NCBI RefSeq assembly: GCF_003391395.1 | Contig: NZ_CP024190.1 | Location: 2,418,001-2,482,000 of the forward strand | Direction of reading: 5' to 3' | DNA: 64,000 nucleotides | From: Mycobacterium marinum | Lineage (GTDB): Bacteria > Actinomycetota > Actinomycetes > Mycobacteriales > Mycobacteriaceae | Shown here: positions 1 through 7,437 of the stretch, piece after piece | How the letters are laid out: every line of letters begins with the position of its first letter | Numbering within the stretch: the first letter of the stretch is position 1 | The notes under the pieces: generated by a model | The model's database searches: none | Seen by the model: only the letters and a program-made list of their open reading frames with translations | Told to the model about the DNA's origin: nothing | Translations under genes and position numbers: made by a program

Positions 1-1
1 T

Positions 2-70
2 ACCGGCGAGCAGGTCTCGGTGTCGACCGATTCGGTTGTCGACGACGTGATTGCCAAGCTCGGACGCTAG
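2..70 (+). CDS. hisS: Histidine--tRNA ligase, C-terminal end (partial)
   Basis: Only the last 22 codons are inside the window, reading TGEQVSVSTDSVVDDVIAKL then GR and a TAG stop. The 'TGEQV...' stretch followed by a helix ending in VIAKL is typical of the C-terminal anticodon-binding domain of class II histidyl-tRNA synthetases. The position also fits, because in H37Rv hisS (Rv2580c) lies close to the Rv2578c radical SAM gene. A GC-rich hairpin follows the stop by 8 bases. The identification rests on a short tail plus context. Confidence 0.65.
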   Translation, partial: TGEQVSVSTDSVVDDVIAKLGR

Positions 71-78
71 CCCGGCCG

Positions 79-94
79 CGCCCCCGTCGGGGCG
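79..94 (+). terminator. Hairpin after hisS
   Basis: The arms CGCCCC (79-84) and GGGGCG (89-94) form a perfect 6-bp GC stem with the loop CGTC, starting 8 bases after the hisS stop. There is no T tract, which is common for mycobacterial terminators. Termination is inferred. Confidence 0.45.
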
Positions 95-126
95 ATCGCC
101 GTTCGTGTCGTACCCCCGTGGCATTA

Positions 127-142
127 TCGAATGTATGTTCGA
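127..142 (+). promoter_or_regulatory. LexA/SOS box overlapping the start of the 13E12 gene
   Basis: The sequence TCGAATGTATGTTCGA differs at one position from the mycobacterial SOS consensus TCGAAC-N4-GTTCGA. The proposed ATG of the DUF222/HNH gene (135-137) lies inside it, so bound LexA would sit directly on the start codon. Several 13E12-family genes of M. tuberculosis are known LexA targets. Confidence 0.75.
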
Positions 143-1598
143 ATCCTGGTACGCCAGTCGTGCGACATCCGAGTCGGCGGCGTTGCTGGATCGGGTGGGT
201 GAGGCCGCGCGTTCAGAGGCGCAGTCAGCGGCCGGGCGCCTGGTGGCGATCGGGGAGTTGTTCGTACTGCGGTGCCGCGAGTCGGGGGAGCGGGCCCAGT
301 GGGCAACCGATACCTGGGAGGCAGTCGCCGCCCAGGTCGCGGCCAGATTGCGCTGCAGCGTGGCGATGGGGGCGAGCTATCTGCGCTATGCGATGGCGAT
401 GCGGGATCGGCTGCCGCTGGTCGGCAAGGTGTTCGAGTCCGGTGACATCGACTATCGGAGCTTTCAGACGATTGTGTTTCGCACCGATCTGATCGCCGAT
501 GCCGACGTGTTGGCCAAGGTGGATGCCCAGGTGGCGGCGCTGGTATCGCGTCGCCCCTCGCTGACGCGCGGTGGGCTGGGCGCGGCGGTCGACCAGATTG
601 TCACCAAGGTCGATCACGACGCGGTGCGCCAGGCGCACAAGGCGGCCTCGGACCGGTACGTCGACGTCATTGGCGGTGGTTCGGGAATGGCCTGGGTGGA
701 GGGCAGTGTGGTTGCCACCGCTGGGCAAGCCCTTGATCGGCGACTTGATGAGTTGGCGGCCACCGTGTGTGCGGCCGATCCGCGCACGCGCAAGCAGCGG
801 CGCGCCGACGCGTTGGGGGCGCTGGCCGCCGGTATCGAGCGGCTGGTGTGTGGTTGTGGGTCGGCTCAGTGCGCGGCGTCGGAACCGGCGCGCTCGAGCA
901 ACATCGTGATACATGTCATCGCCGAGCGGGCCAGCGTCGAGGGCGCGGGCACCGCGCCGGGCGTGCTGGCGGGGTCGGAGTGGCTTGTCCCGGCCGAGTT
1001 GGTCGCCGAGCTGGCCAAGTCCGCCAGGCTGGTGCCCGTGATCCGGCCGGCCGAGATTGCCGAACCGAGATACACCCCATCGGCGCAACTGGCTGACTTT
1101 GTGCGCTGTCGCGATCTCACTTGCCGGGCCCCCGGGTGTGACCGCCCGGCCGCCGACTGCGACGTCGACCACACGGTGCCCTACGCGGCTGGCGGCCTCA
1201 CGCACCCCTCGAACCTGAAATGCCTATGCCGCAAACACCATCTGCTGAAGACGTTCTGGGGTTGGCGCGACCAGCAGTTGCCCGATGGAACCGTGATCTG
1301 GGGTCTGCCCGACGGGCATGTCTATGTCACCACCCCGGGTAGCGCGTGGTTGTTCCCCTCGCTGTGTGCACCCACCGGCCGCGTGCCCGCGAGGTCGGCC
1401 GCGCAGGGCGCTTGTGGCGACGGTCGGGGCGCGATGATGCCCCAACGGCGTCGCACTCGGGCTCAGCAACGGGCCCATCTGATCGCTACCGAACGCCGTC
1501 GCAACCGGCAGGCGCGCCAACCCCGCTCCGTGTTCGCGCAGGGTTCGGACTTGCAGACCCGCACCTGCGCCGCTGCCGAGGAACCGCCGCCCTTCTAG
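135..1598 (+). CDS. 13E12-type DUF222 / HNH endonuclease domain protein
   Basis: This 487-residue protein belongs to the mycobacterial 13E12 repeat family. It has a long helical DUF222 region over roughly the first 320 residues and a C-terminal HNH nuclease motif at about residues 330-377 (CRAPGC, then DHTVPY, then NLKCLCRKHH). An Arg/Gln-rich tail ends in EEPPPF, typical of the family. The biological role is unknown; a site-specific nuclease or mobile repeat is inferred. I chose the ATG at 135 (MFESW) because family members start this way and the SOS box overlaps it. An upstream in-frame start at 51 would overlap hisS. In H37Rv the haloalkane dehalogenase gene dhaA lies here instead. Confidence 0.85.
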   Translation: MFESWYASRATSESAALLDRVGEAARSEAQSAAGRLVAIGELFVLRCRESGERAQWATDTWEAVAAQVAARLRCSVAMGASYLRYAMAMRDRLPLVGKVFESGDIDYRSFQTIVFRTDLIADADVLAKVDAQVAALVSRRPSLTRGGLGAAVDQIVTKVDHDAVRQAHKAASDRYVDVIGGGSGMAWVEGSVVATAGQALDRRLDELAATVCAADPRTRKQRRADALGALAAGIERLVCGCGSAQCAASEPARSSNIVIHVIAERASVEGAGTAPGVLAGSEWLVPAELVAELAKSARLVPVIRPAEIAEPRYTPSAQLADFVRCRDLTCRAPGCDRPAADCDVDHTVPYAAGGLTHPSNLKCLCRKHHLLKTFWGWRDQQLPDGTVIWGLPDGHVYVTTPGSAWLFPSLCAPTGRVPARSAAQGACGDGRGAMMPQRRRTRAQQRAHLIATERRRNRQARQPRSVFAQGSDLQTRTCAAAEEPPPF

Positions 1599-1816
1599 CT
1601 GGCTCGGTGCGCCGTCAAAGATGCGTGCGAGCGATGTACTTCGTTCTGTGTTGTCGAGCTCAGACGACTATCGCTGCAACCGTGCGTCGGCGCCGGCTTC
1701 ATCGCAAACGCCACCGCCGAAACCCGCCGACAAACTTCCCACGGACAAACATCGACCAATCGTAGGCCGCGCTCAAATCCATTGCGGCTCAACAATCTGA
1801 TGCGCGCTCGACGGGC

Positions 1817-1870
1817 AGGTCTAGGTGACTATCCCGGGCGGCGCGTGGTCGTTCCCCTTGTGTGCAAGCC
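1817..1870 (+). pseudogene. Relic of a second 13E12 gene (C-terminal fragment)
   Basis: This stretch closely matches 1319-1372 inside the intact 13E12 gene. Both read gtcta-gt-ac-a-cccggg, then gcgcgtggt, then gttccc, then gtgtgca. The intact gene encodes VTTPGSAW-LFP there and the relic encodes VTIPGGAW-SFP, with a TAG directly upstream and a frame shift after it. No start, HNH motif or continuing frame remains. It indicates that another copy once lay here, or that the resident gene was partly duplicated. Confidence 0.65.
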
Positions 1871-1917
1871 GGCGGCACCCACCAGTTCGACCGCGCACAA
1901 GCGAGCTAGTCGGGCGC

Positions 1918-1944
1918 TTGACTAGAAATCGAACTAATGTTCGA
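1918..1944 (+). promoter_or_regulatory. -35 element and perfect LexA/SOS box for the radical SAM gene
   Basis: TTGACT at 1918-1923 is a good -35 hexamer. TCGAACTAATGTTCGA at 1929-1944 matches the mycobacterial SOS box exactly (TCGAAC-N4-GTTCGA). It ends 9 bases before the ATG at 1954, so LexA binding would cover the promoter. Rv2578c of M. tuberculosis is among the LexA-regulated genes I recall, which agrees with this site. Confidence 0.8.
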
Positions 1945-1953
1945 ATGTGTGGT

Positions 1954-2982
1954 ATGCGCTGGTGTGCCCAGGCCCTGGCGGTCAACGGGGAACCCGTCGA
2001 TGACGGAGCGTTACCCGGGCTGCAGCGCATCGGGTTGGTTCGAAGCGTCCGCTCGCCGCACTTCGAGGGCATGACGTTCCATGAAGTGCTCTGCAAGTCC
2101 GCGCTGAACAAGGTGCCCAACGCCGCCGCGTTGCCTTTCCGCTACACCGTCAACGGCTACCGCGGCTGCACGCATGCCTGTCGTTACTGTTTCGCCCGTC
2201 CCACCCATGAGTACCTCGACTTCGACTCGGGTGCGGATTTCGATACCCAGATCGTGGTCAAGACCAATGTCGCCGAAGTGCTGCGCCGTGAGTTACGCCG
2301 GCCATTGTGGCGGCGCGAGACCGTCGCGCTCGGCACCAACACCGATCCCTACCAGCGCGCGGAGGGCCGTTACGCGCTGATGCCGGGAATCATTGGCGCG
2401 CTCGCCGGATCGGGAACCCCGCTGTCCATCCTGACCAAGGGCACACTGCTGCGCCGGGATCTGCCACTGCTGGCCGAGGCATCCGGGCAGGTGCCGGTGT
2501 CGGTGGCCGTGTCGCTGGCCATCGCCGACCCGGACCTGCACAAGGAGGTCGAGCCCGGCACGCCGGCCCCGCAGGCCCGGCTGGGTCTGATCGCCGCAAT
2601 CCGCGACGCCGGTCTGGATTGTCATGTGATGGTCGCCCCGGTGCTACCGCACCTCACCGACTCCGCTGCGCACCTCGATCTCTTGCTCGGCCAGATCGCG
2701 GCGGCCGGTGCTACCGGTGTCACGGCTTTCGGGCTGCATCTGCGCGGAGCGACGCGCGGTTGGTTCATGTCCTGGCTGGCCCGGGCGCACCCGGACCTCG
2801 TCGGCACGTATCGGGAGCTGTACCGGCGCGGTGCCTACTTGCCGCCGTACTACCGCGACATGCTCAGGCAACGCGTGGCGCCACTGGTCGCCAAGCATCG
2901 GCTGGGCGGTACCGCGCGCCCGTCCTCGCCGGTCGCCGAAGCGGAGGTGATGCCCGTTCCCGAGCAGGCGACCCTATTTTGA
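1954..2982 (+). CDS. Radical SAM protein, Rv2578c family (SplB-like)
   Basis: This 342-residue protein has the radical SAM cluster motif CxxxCxxC at residues 72-79 (GCTHACRYCF), which binds a 4Fe-4S cluster and S-adenosylmethionine. The following GTNTDPYQ and LTKGTLLRRDL segments are typical of SplB/Rv2578c-like proteins. Spore photoproduct lyase relatives repair UV-damaged thymine, but the substrate here is unknown. The SOS box just upstream supports a DNA-damage role. The start at 1954 (MRWCAQALAV) matches the family; an open extension back to 1825 runs through the 13E12 relic and is rejected. The C-terminus ends in ATLF, 7 bp from the convergent phosphoesterase gene. Confidence 0.88.
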   Translation: MRWCAQALAVNGEPVDDGALPGLQRIGLVRSVRSPHFEGMTFHEVLCKSALNKVPNAAALPFRYTVNGYRGCTHACRYCFARPTHEYLDFDSGADFDTQIVVKTNVAEVLRRELRRPLWRRETVALGTNTDPYQRAEGRYALMPGIIGALAGSGTPLSILTKGTLLRRDLPLLAEASGQVPVSVAVSLAIADPDLHKEVEPGTPAPQARLGLIAAIRDAGLDCHVMVAPVLPHLTDSAAHLDLLLGQIAAAGATGVTAFGLHLRGATRGWFMSWLARAHPDLVGTYRELYRRGAYLPPYYRDMLRQRVAPLVAKHRLGGTARPSSPVAEAEVMPVPEQATLF

Positions 2983-2989
2983 CGCGGCG

Positions 2990-4585
2990 TTAATCACCGC
3001 GCGGCTTGGTCAGCGTGAATTCGTCGACAACCGTGGTCGCCCCGAACAACCCGGTCACCGCGTAGTGCGTCGCCTTGATCGATGTGTGGCCGCCGGGTTG
3101 GCCGGGATCGACATCGAAGGCCGCAAAGCCGTAGGGGTTGTCGTGGTCACGGAACGCCGACCATGGTGCGTCCTCGAGCACGTAGATCGATGGCCGGGAC
3201 CGCTCGCCGGGATCGTATGGGCCGACCGCGGTCACGACCCGGCAGCGGGGTTCGGGGAAGAACAACTGGTTGCTGGTCAGCGACCGCCCCCCGCAACCGA
3301 TGACCAGGTGCACCGTTCCCCGGGTCGCGTCGATCACGTCGCCGCGGGTGTCCACGGGGATCGGCGTTCGGGTCTGGGTGTCCATCGCGCCGCGCAGCGG
3401 ATGTGACCGCTCGTAGTGGTGCTCATGGCCGCACAACACGAGATCGACCTCGTATTGGTCGAACAACGGCAGCCACTCCTGCCGGATGCCCAGGTCGGCG
3501 CCGTTGAAATGATCGGCGGTCGAGATGGCCGTCTGGTGCATGCACACGATCACCCAGTCGACCGCCGGGTCGCGGCGCGCCGCGGCGAGTTCGGTTTGCA
3601 GCCAACGTCTTTGCTCGCCACCCGAATAGCCGTGTACGTAGGAGCTGCCGGCGTCCTGAAAACACACATCATCGTTGCTCAGGCTGATCACCCGCACCGA
3701 GCCGGCGGTGAAGGAGTACCACAGCCCGCGCAACTCCTGGCTGGCCCCAGAGTCGGGCACCGAGAAATAGGTTTGGTAGGCGCCGTAACCGATTGGCCCA
3801 TTGCCCAATTCATTCTCGTGATTGCCGGCCGCGGGCATCCATGGCCGGTAACGCGCTGAACGGCTGTTGGTTTCCAGCCAGTCCGACCAGGTGCGAATGC
3901 GGTCGTGTGCCATGTTCGCGTAGCACAGGTCGCCGTTGACCAGGTTGAATAACGGGGCCATGCGCTCGATCGCGATGGTGATGTCGCCCGCGGCAGGCGT
4001 TCCGCCGTTGTCGCTCACGTATCGACCGTCGGAGAATCTGCCCAGTGTTGGCGTGCCCTGATCCCCGAAGCTGGTGAAGCGCAGCGGTTTTCGCCCCAAT
4101 GGCGCGGTTCGCACGGTGCCCAGTTGTGGATCCGCGCCGTCGTGGACCGCGGCGTATACGTAGTCGCTATCTGGTGTCAGGTTGGTCAGCCGGGCGTGGT
4201 TGACGCGAACCTCGGTATTGGACTTCGCATCCCGATAGGTTCGGGTCTCGGCGCTGACGACGCGGCCGAACCCGGACGCGGGGGTTCCCAGCATGACTCG
4301 CGGATTCTGGACCGCGTCAACGCTGTGCCACGACACGACGACCTCGGTGGCGGCGTTCTTGCCATATTGCAGATGCAGACCGCCAACCGGTTGCGCGCTG
4401 GTGCGATCGGGCTGATACCAGACACTGGGACCGTGCCCGGGCCGTAGCAGTGCCGCCCCGCCCAGGCCGATGCCCGCTCCGACGGCGGCCGACGCGAGGC
4501 CCGTCGTCAGCAACTTGCGGCGGCTGGGTCCCACGGGTTGCGGGTCATCGGGTTGATCCAGATCGTCGGGCATTACTGCTTTCAT
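2990..4585 (-). CDS. Tat-exported purple acid phosphatase-like metallophosphoesterase
   Basis: This 531-residue protein resembles Rv2577. Its N-terminus carries a twin-arginine signal (SRRKLLTTGLAS, residues 21-32) and a hydrophobic stretch to about 47, so it is probably exported folded. A fibronectin-like N-terminal domain typical of purple acid phosphatases covers about 60-160. The metallophosphoesterase core follows: FGDQG (about 173-177), NGD (217-219), GNHE (254-257), CMHQT (349-352) and GHEHHYERS (386-394). These residues normally bind a dinuclear metal centre that hydrolyses phosphate esters. The substrate is unknown. A second ATG four codons in (4573) is an alternative start. It is convergent with the radical SAM gene. 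Confidence 0.85.
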   Translation of the reverse strand: MKAVMPDDLDQPDDPQPVGPSRRKLLTTGLASAAVGAGIGLGGAALLRPGHGPSVWYQPDRTSAQPVGGLHLQYGKNAATEVVVSWHSVDAVQNPRVMLGTPASGFGRVVSAETRTYRDAKSNTEVRVNHARLTNLTPDSDYVYAAVHDGADPQLGTVRTAPLGRKPLRFTSFGDQGTPTLGRFSDGRYVSDNGGTPAAGDITIAIERMAPLFNLVNGDLCYANMAHDRIRTWSDWLETNSRSARYRPWMPAAGNHENELGNGPIGYGAYQTYFSVPDSGASQELRGLWYSFTAGSVRVISLSNDDVCFQDAGSSYVHGYSGGEQRRWLQTELAAARRDPAVDWVIVCMHQTAISTADHFNGADLGIRQEWLPLFDQYEVDLVLCGHEHHYERSHPLRGAMDTQTRTPIPVDTRGDVIDATRGTVHLVIGCGGRSLTSNQLFFPEPRCRVVTAVGPYDPGERSRPSIYVLEDAPWSAFRDHDNPYGFAAFDVDPGQPGGHTSIKATHYAVTGLFGATTVVDEFTLTKPRGD

Positions 4586-4611
4586 ACCCCAGTCGGGTTA
4601 ACACCGCTTGG

Positions 4612-5487
4612 CTAGTGCAGGTGCGGCTTGAGTAATGCGGCCTGTCCGATGCGCGCCGGATTCGTCGCCAGCCACTCGCGGGTGGCCTGGTGCGAGCGCG
4701 GGATAAGGGTTGCCGATTGCGAGAAGTCGGCTCCGGATATGGATACCGGACAAAGCGGCCGAATGACGCGCAGATCGACGGTCTGCTCGAAGCGCTCGAT
4801 ATCGACGGCGAGGCGATGGTTGACTGCCAGCGTCATCGCGTGCAGGACCATCGTGACCGCCGAGGCCGGCAAGGTCTGCAGATCGCACGAATAGCCGGTC
4901 GGCAATACCCAGATCTTGTCGGCCCCCAGCGCGACCGCGTGCGACACCGGGGTGTTGTTCACCACACCGCCGTCGATGAGCCCGCGCCCGTTGATGCTGA
5001 CCGGGGGGAATATCCCGGGAATGGCTGCGCTGGCTGCGATCGCATCGACGGCGTCGCCGGAGGACAGCAATACGTCGGTGCCGGAGATGACGTCGGTGGC
5101 CACCACGTGCAGCGGGATCGGTGCATCCTCGAGATTGGTGAATTCAAGTTCCCTGCTGAGGATGCGCCGCAGACCCGTGTTGGGGACCAAGTGCTGGCGC
5201 CGGCCGAGGAAGCCCATCAGCCCGGTGACCGGTTGAGTGGGAAATACCTCTTTTCGGGTGAGGGACCGCCACAATCCGGCCAAAGCCCGAATCCCGGCCG
5301 CATCGGGCCGCGACGCGATCCACCCACCGTTGAGTGCGCCGACCGAGGTGCCGATGATCAGGTCTGGTGTGATGCCTTCGTCGGCCAAGGCTTGCAGCAT
5401 CCCGACCTGTATCGCTCCGAGGCTTGCGCCGCCGGACAAGACGAATGCGGTGGTCACGCTTGCATCGTAAGGACGATCACCCGCCAT
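4612..5487 (-). CDS. Patatin-like phospholipase family protein
   Basis: This is a compact patatin domain of about 291 residues. Counted from an upstream possible start at 5514, it shows the oxyanion glycine motif GGASLG (28-33), the nucleophile elbow GTSVG (Ser57) and the DGG catalytic aspartate motif (181-183). These form the Ser-Asp dyad of bacterial lipid acyl hydrolases. No cyclic-nucleotide-binding or membrane domain is attached, unlike the longer Rv2565-type enzymes. The start is uncertain: ATG at 5487 (MAGDRPYD) or GTG at 5457, neither with a clear ribosome binding site. It lies 26 bp downstream of the phosphoesterase start on the same strand and is divergent from the small secreted protein. 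Confidence 0.85.
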   Translation of the reverse strand: MAGDRPYDASVTTAFVLSGGASLGAIQVGMLQALADEGITPDLIIGTSVGALNGGWIASRPDAAGIRALAGLWRSLTRKEVFPTQPVTGLMGFLGRRQHLVPNTGLRRILSRELEFTNLEDAPIPLHVVATDVISGTDVLLSSGDAVDAIAASAAIPGIFPPVSINGRGLIDGGVVNNTPVSHAVALGADKIWVLPTGYSCDLQTLPASAVTMVLHAMTLAVNHRLAVDIERFEQTVDLRVIRPLCPVSISGADFSQSATLIPRSHQATREWLATNPARIGQAALLKPHLH

Positions 5488-5542
5488 GTCGGACGAATTG
5501 CGGACCGCGGCCATCGGTAACGAATCCGGTAGCGTTTTCGAT

Positions 5543-5968
5543 ATGACGAACGTGCGAAAGAGGGCGAGCGCGGTCTCAGTGACGGGGGCGGTGGTCGCGG
5601 TTGCCGCGGTGGTAGCTGCGCCGGCGATCTCTCATGCAGATCCAGCTGGGCATCAGGTGACTTACACGGTCACGACCACCAGCGATCTGACCGCCAACAT
5701 TCAGTACATGAATGTCGATCCGCCCAGCCAGTCGGCGTTTGATGCCGATTCCTCGAAATACCTGACCTCCGTGCACACCCCGATCACCGGCGGTCAACCG
5801 TTGGTCTACACGGCCACACTGCAGAACCCGAGTCAGTGGGCCATCGTCACGGCCAGCGGCGGCCTTCGGATCAATCCCGAATTCCACTGCGAGATCGCCG
5901 TCGACGGACAGGTGGTGGTGTCGCAGAACGGTGGCAGCGGAGTCACCTGCTCGACCCGGCCGTGGTAG
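5543..5968 (+). CDS. Small secreted protein, Rv2576c-like
   Basis: This 141-residue protein starts MTNVRKRASA and has a Sec-type signal peptide: basic start, Ala/Val-rich core and a cleavage site near ISHA-DPAG. The mature part (VTYTVTTTSDLTANIQYMN...) is beta-rich. It carries a late Cys pair (FHCEIA and GVTCSTRPW), so a disulfide is possible. It resembles Rv2576c and, more distantly, MmpS-like extracytoplasmic domains. The function is unknown. An upstream in-frame start at 5486 would overlap the divergent lipase gene and would bury the signal peptide, so the ATG at 5543 is preferred. Confidence 0.75.
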   Translation: MTNVRKRASAVSVTGAVVAVAAVVAAPAISHADPAGHQVTYTVTTTSDLTANIQYMNVDPPSQSAFDADSSKYLTSVHTPITGGQPLVYTATLQNPSQWAIVTASGGLRINPEFHCEIAVDGQVVVSQNGGSGVTCSTRPW

Positions 5969-5979
5969 CGCTCCGCTAG

Positions 5980-6522
5980 TCACCGGCCGCTGAGTTCGGC
6001 CCCCGCGACCACCACGACTTCGGCCCGTTCGGTGCCGACCGCCCTTAGCTTGTGGCCGACCGAGGCGTCGAAGTAGGCGCTGTCACCGGTACCGAGCGTG
6101 ACGGTCTGGTCGCCGTAGTCGAGTTCGACGCTGCCCGTGTGCACAAAGACGAACTCCTGGCCGGTGTGCTCCGGATGCGGACCGTCGGAGGCGCAGTCTT
6201 GCCCGGCGGTCGGCCGAACAACAAACGGCGACATGGTTTTTCCAAGTTGCGTCGACGCCAGTACGTGGTAGCGCCCGGATTGGGACCCTAGGCGGTCGTG
6301 GGCGCGGTCGACGGTCATCGTCTCGTGGGCGGACTCGTCTGAGAAGAGCCGCCCGACGTCGACGTCGAGTGCCCGCGCGACCTTGAGCGCCACCGCGATC
6401 GAGGGCGTGCTCTGTCCCCGCTCGATCTTGGACAGGTAGCTCTTGGTGAGCCCGGCCCGCTGGGCGAGTTGTTCCAGGGTGAGCCCGCGCTGCCGGCGGA
6501 CCGCGCGCAGCAGTGCTGTCAC
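5980..6522 (-). CDS. XRE-family transcriptional regulator with C-terminal cupin
   Basis: This 180-residue regulator has an XRE helix-turn-helix at about residues 5-60 (LTLEQLAQRAGLTKSYLSKIE then RGQSTPS). A small cupin barrel at about 110-175 (HPEHTGQEFVFVHTG and DSAYFDASVGH) probably senses a small ligand. Proteins of this layout usually repress or activate an adjacent metabolic gene set. It starts with GTG at 6522 and is divergent from the aldolase-like/DapA-like pair, with an inverted repeat in the shared promoter. The ligand cannot be read from the sequence. I recall no counterpart at this position in H37Rv. Confidence 0.85.
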   Translation of the reverse strand: MTALLRAVRRQRGLTLEQLAQRAGLTKSYLSKIERGQSTPSIAVALKVARALDVDVGRLFSDESAHETMTVDRAHDRLGSQSGRYHVLASTQLGKTMSPFVVRPTAGQDCASDGPHPEHTGQEFVFVHTGSVELDYGDQTVTLGTGDSAYFDASVGHKLRAVGTERAEVVVVAGAELSGR

Positions 6523-6567
6523 TGTCCAGCTCCTAACCCGCCAAAATTCGAGGACACAAAGTTTCCT

Positions 6568-6580
6568 ATAGTGCTACTAT
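6568..6580. promoter_or_regulatory. Inverted repeat in the divergent promoter (candidate operator)
   Basis: ATAGT-GCT-ACTAT is a perfect 5-bp inverted repeat in the AT-rich segment between the XRE-cupin regulator and the aldolase-like gene. It overlaps promoter-like sequence (TATAGT, TACTAT). Use as the binding site of the adjacent XRE regulator is inferred from position and symmetry only. Confidence 0.4.
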
Positions 6581-6614
6581 CGTGTCATATCGACGCTATG
6601 CAAGGGAGCCCCGG

Positions 6615-7400
6615 ATGGCAACCACTTTCTCCGATTCCAAGTCCGAGTTGATGCGACGGGCCCAGGAACGCCTCGATGCCCAGACGCCCGAATCTCAGCT
6701 GACCACCCGGCAAAAGGTCGCGTTGACCTGCCGGGTGTTGTTCGACGCCGGCCACGATTCCGGTCTGGCCGGGCAGATCACCGCGCGTGCGCAGCGGCCC
6801 GGCACCTATTACACCCAACAACTCGGCTTGGGATTCGACGAGATCACCGAAGACAACCTGCTGTTGGTCGATGAGGACCTCAATGTTCTCGAGGGCTCTG
6901 CAATGGCCAACCCGGCAAATCGATTTCACAGCTGGATCTACCGCGAACGGCCGGACGTGCAGTGCATCGTTCATACCCATGGGTTCCACACCGCGGCGTT
7001 GTCGATGCTGAAGGTGCCGTTGGTCGTTTCGCACATGGACACCACGCCGCTCTATGACGACTGCGCTTTCCTCGCCGACTGGCCAGGCGTGCCGGTGGGC
7101 AACGAGGAAGGCGAGATCATCAGCGCCGCATTGGGAAACAAGAAGGCGATCCTTCTTGCGCACCACGGGCAGTTGATAGCCGGCGTCAGCATCGAGGAGG
7201 CCTGCACGCTGGCGGTCCTGATCGAACGCGCCGCCAAACTGCAACTGGCGGCCATGAGTGCGGGAACAATCGCCGAACTACCGGACCAACTGGCCCGCGA
7301 GGCTCACGATTGGACCCTGACACCTTCCCGCAGCCGGGCGAACTTTGCCTACTACGCGCGTCGCGCACTGGCCCGTCACCCCGATGCGCTGAGCAGCTGA
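6615..7400 (+). CDS. Class II aldolase/adducin family protein
   Basis: This 261-residue protein has the class II aldolase/adducin fold. The zinc-ligand motifs HTHG (in CIVHTHGFHT) and HHG (in LLAHHGQL) are present. The usual acidic catalytic residue of fuculose-phosphate aldolases, four positions before the His of the 'lH..iY' motif, appears to be Ala (segment NPANRFHSWIY). It may therefore act as a decarboxylase, an epimerase-like enzyme or a non-aldolase member. ATG at 6615 follows a GGGAG ribosome binding site. It is followed 37 bp later by a DapA-family lyase, which suggests one catabolic operon controlled by the divergent regulator. Confidence 0.85.
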   Translation: MATTFSDSKSELMRRAQERLDAQTPESQLTTRQKVALTCRVLFDAGHDSGLAGQITARAQRPGTYYTQQLGLGFDEITEDNLLLVDEDLNVLEGSAMANPANRFHSWIYRERPDVQCIVHTHGFHTAALSMLKVPLVVSHMDTTPLYDDCAFLADWPGVPVGNEEGEIISAALGNKKAILLAHHGQLIAGVSIEEACTLAVLIERAAKLQLAAMSAGTIAELPDQLAREAHDWTLTPSRSRANFAYYARRALARHPDALSS

Positions 7401-7437
7401 TTGGTCAATCCGTCCACCAAAGCCAAAGGAGCCAGCT

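Noticed and set aside
133..150. T-loop-like GTTCGAATCC suggesting a tRNA 3' end
   Set aside because: The flanking bases do not form a T-stem or acceptor stem. The motif is explained by the SOS box and the 13E12 coding start.
1825..1953. N-terminal extension of the radical SAM protein
   Set aside because: The codons run through the 13E12 relic, the -35 element and the SOS box, and family members start at MRW (1954).
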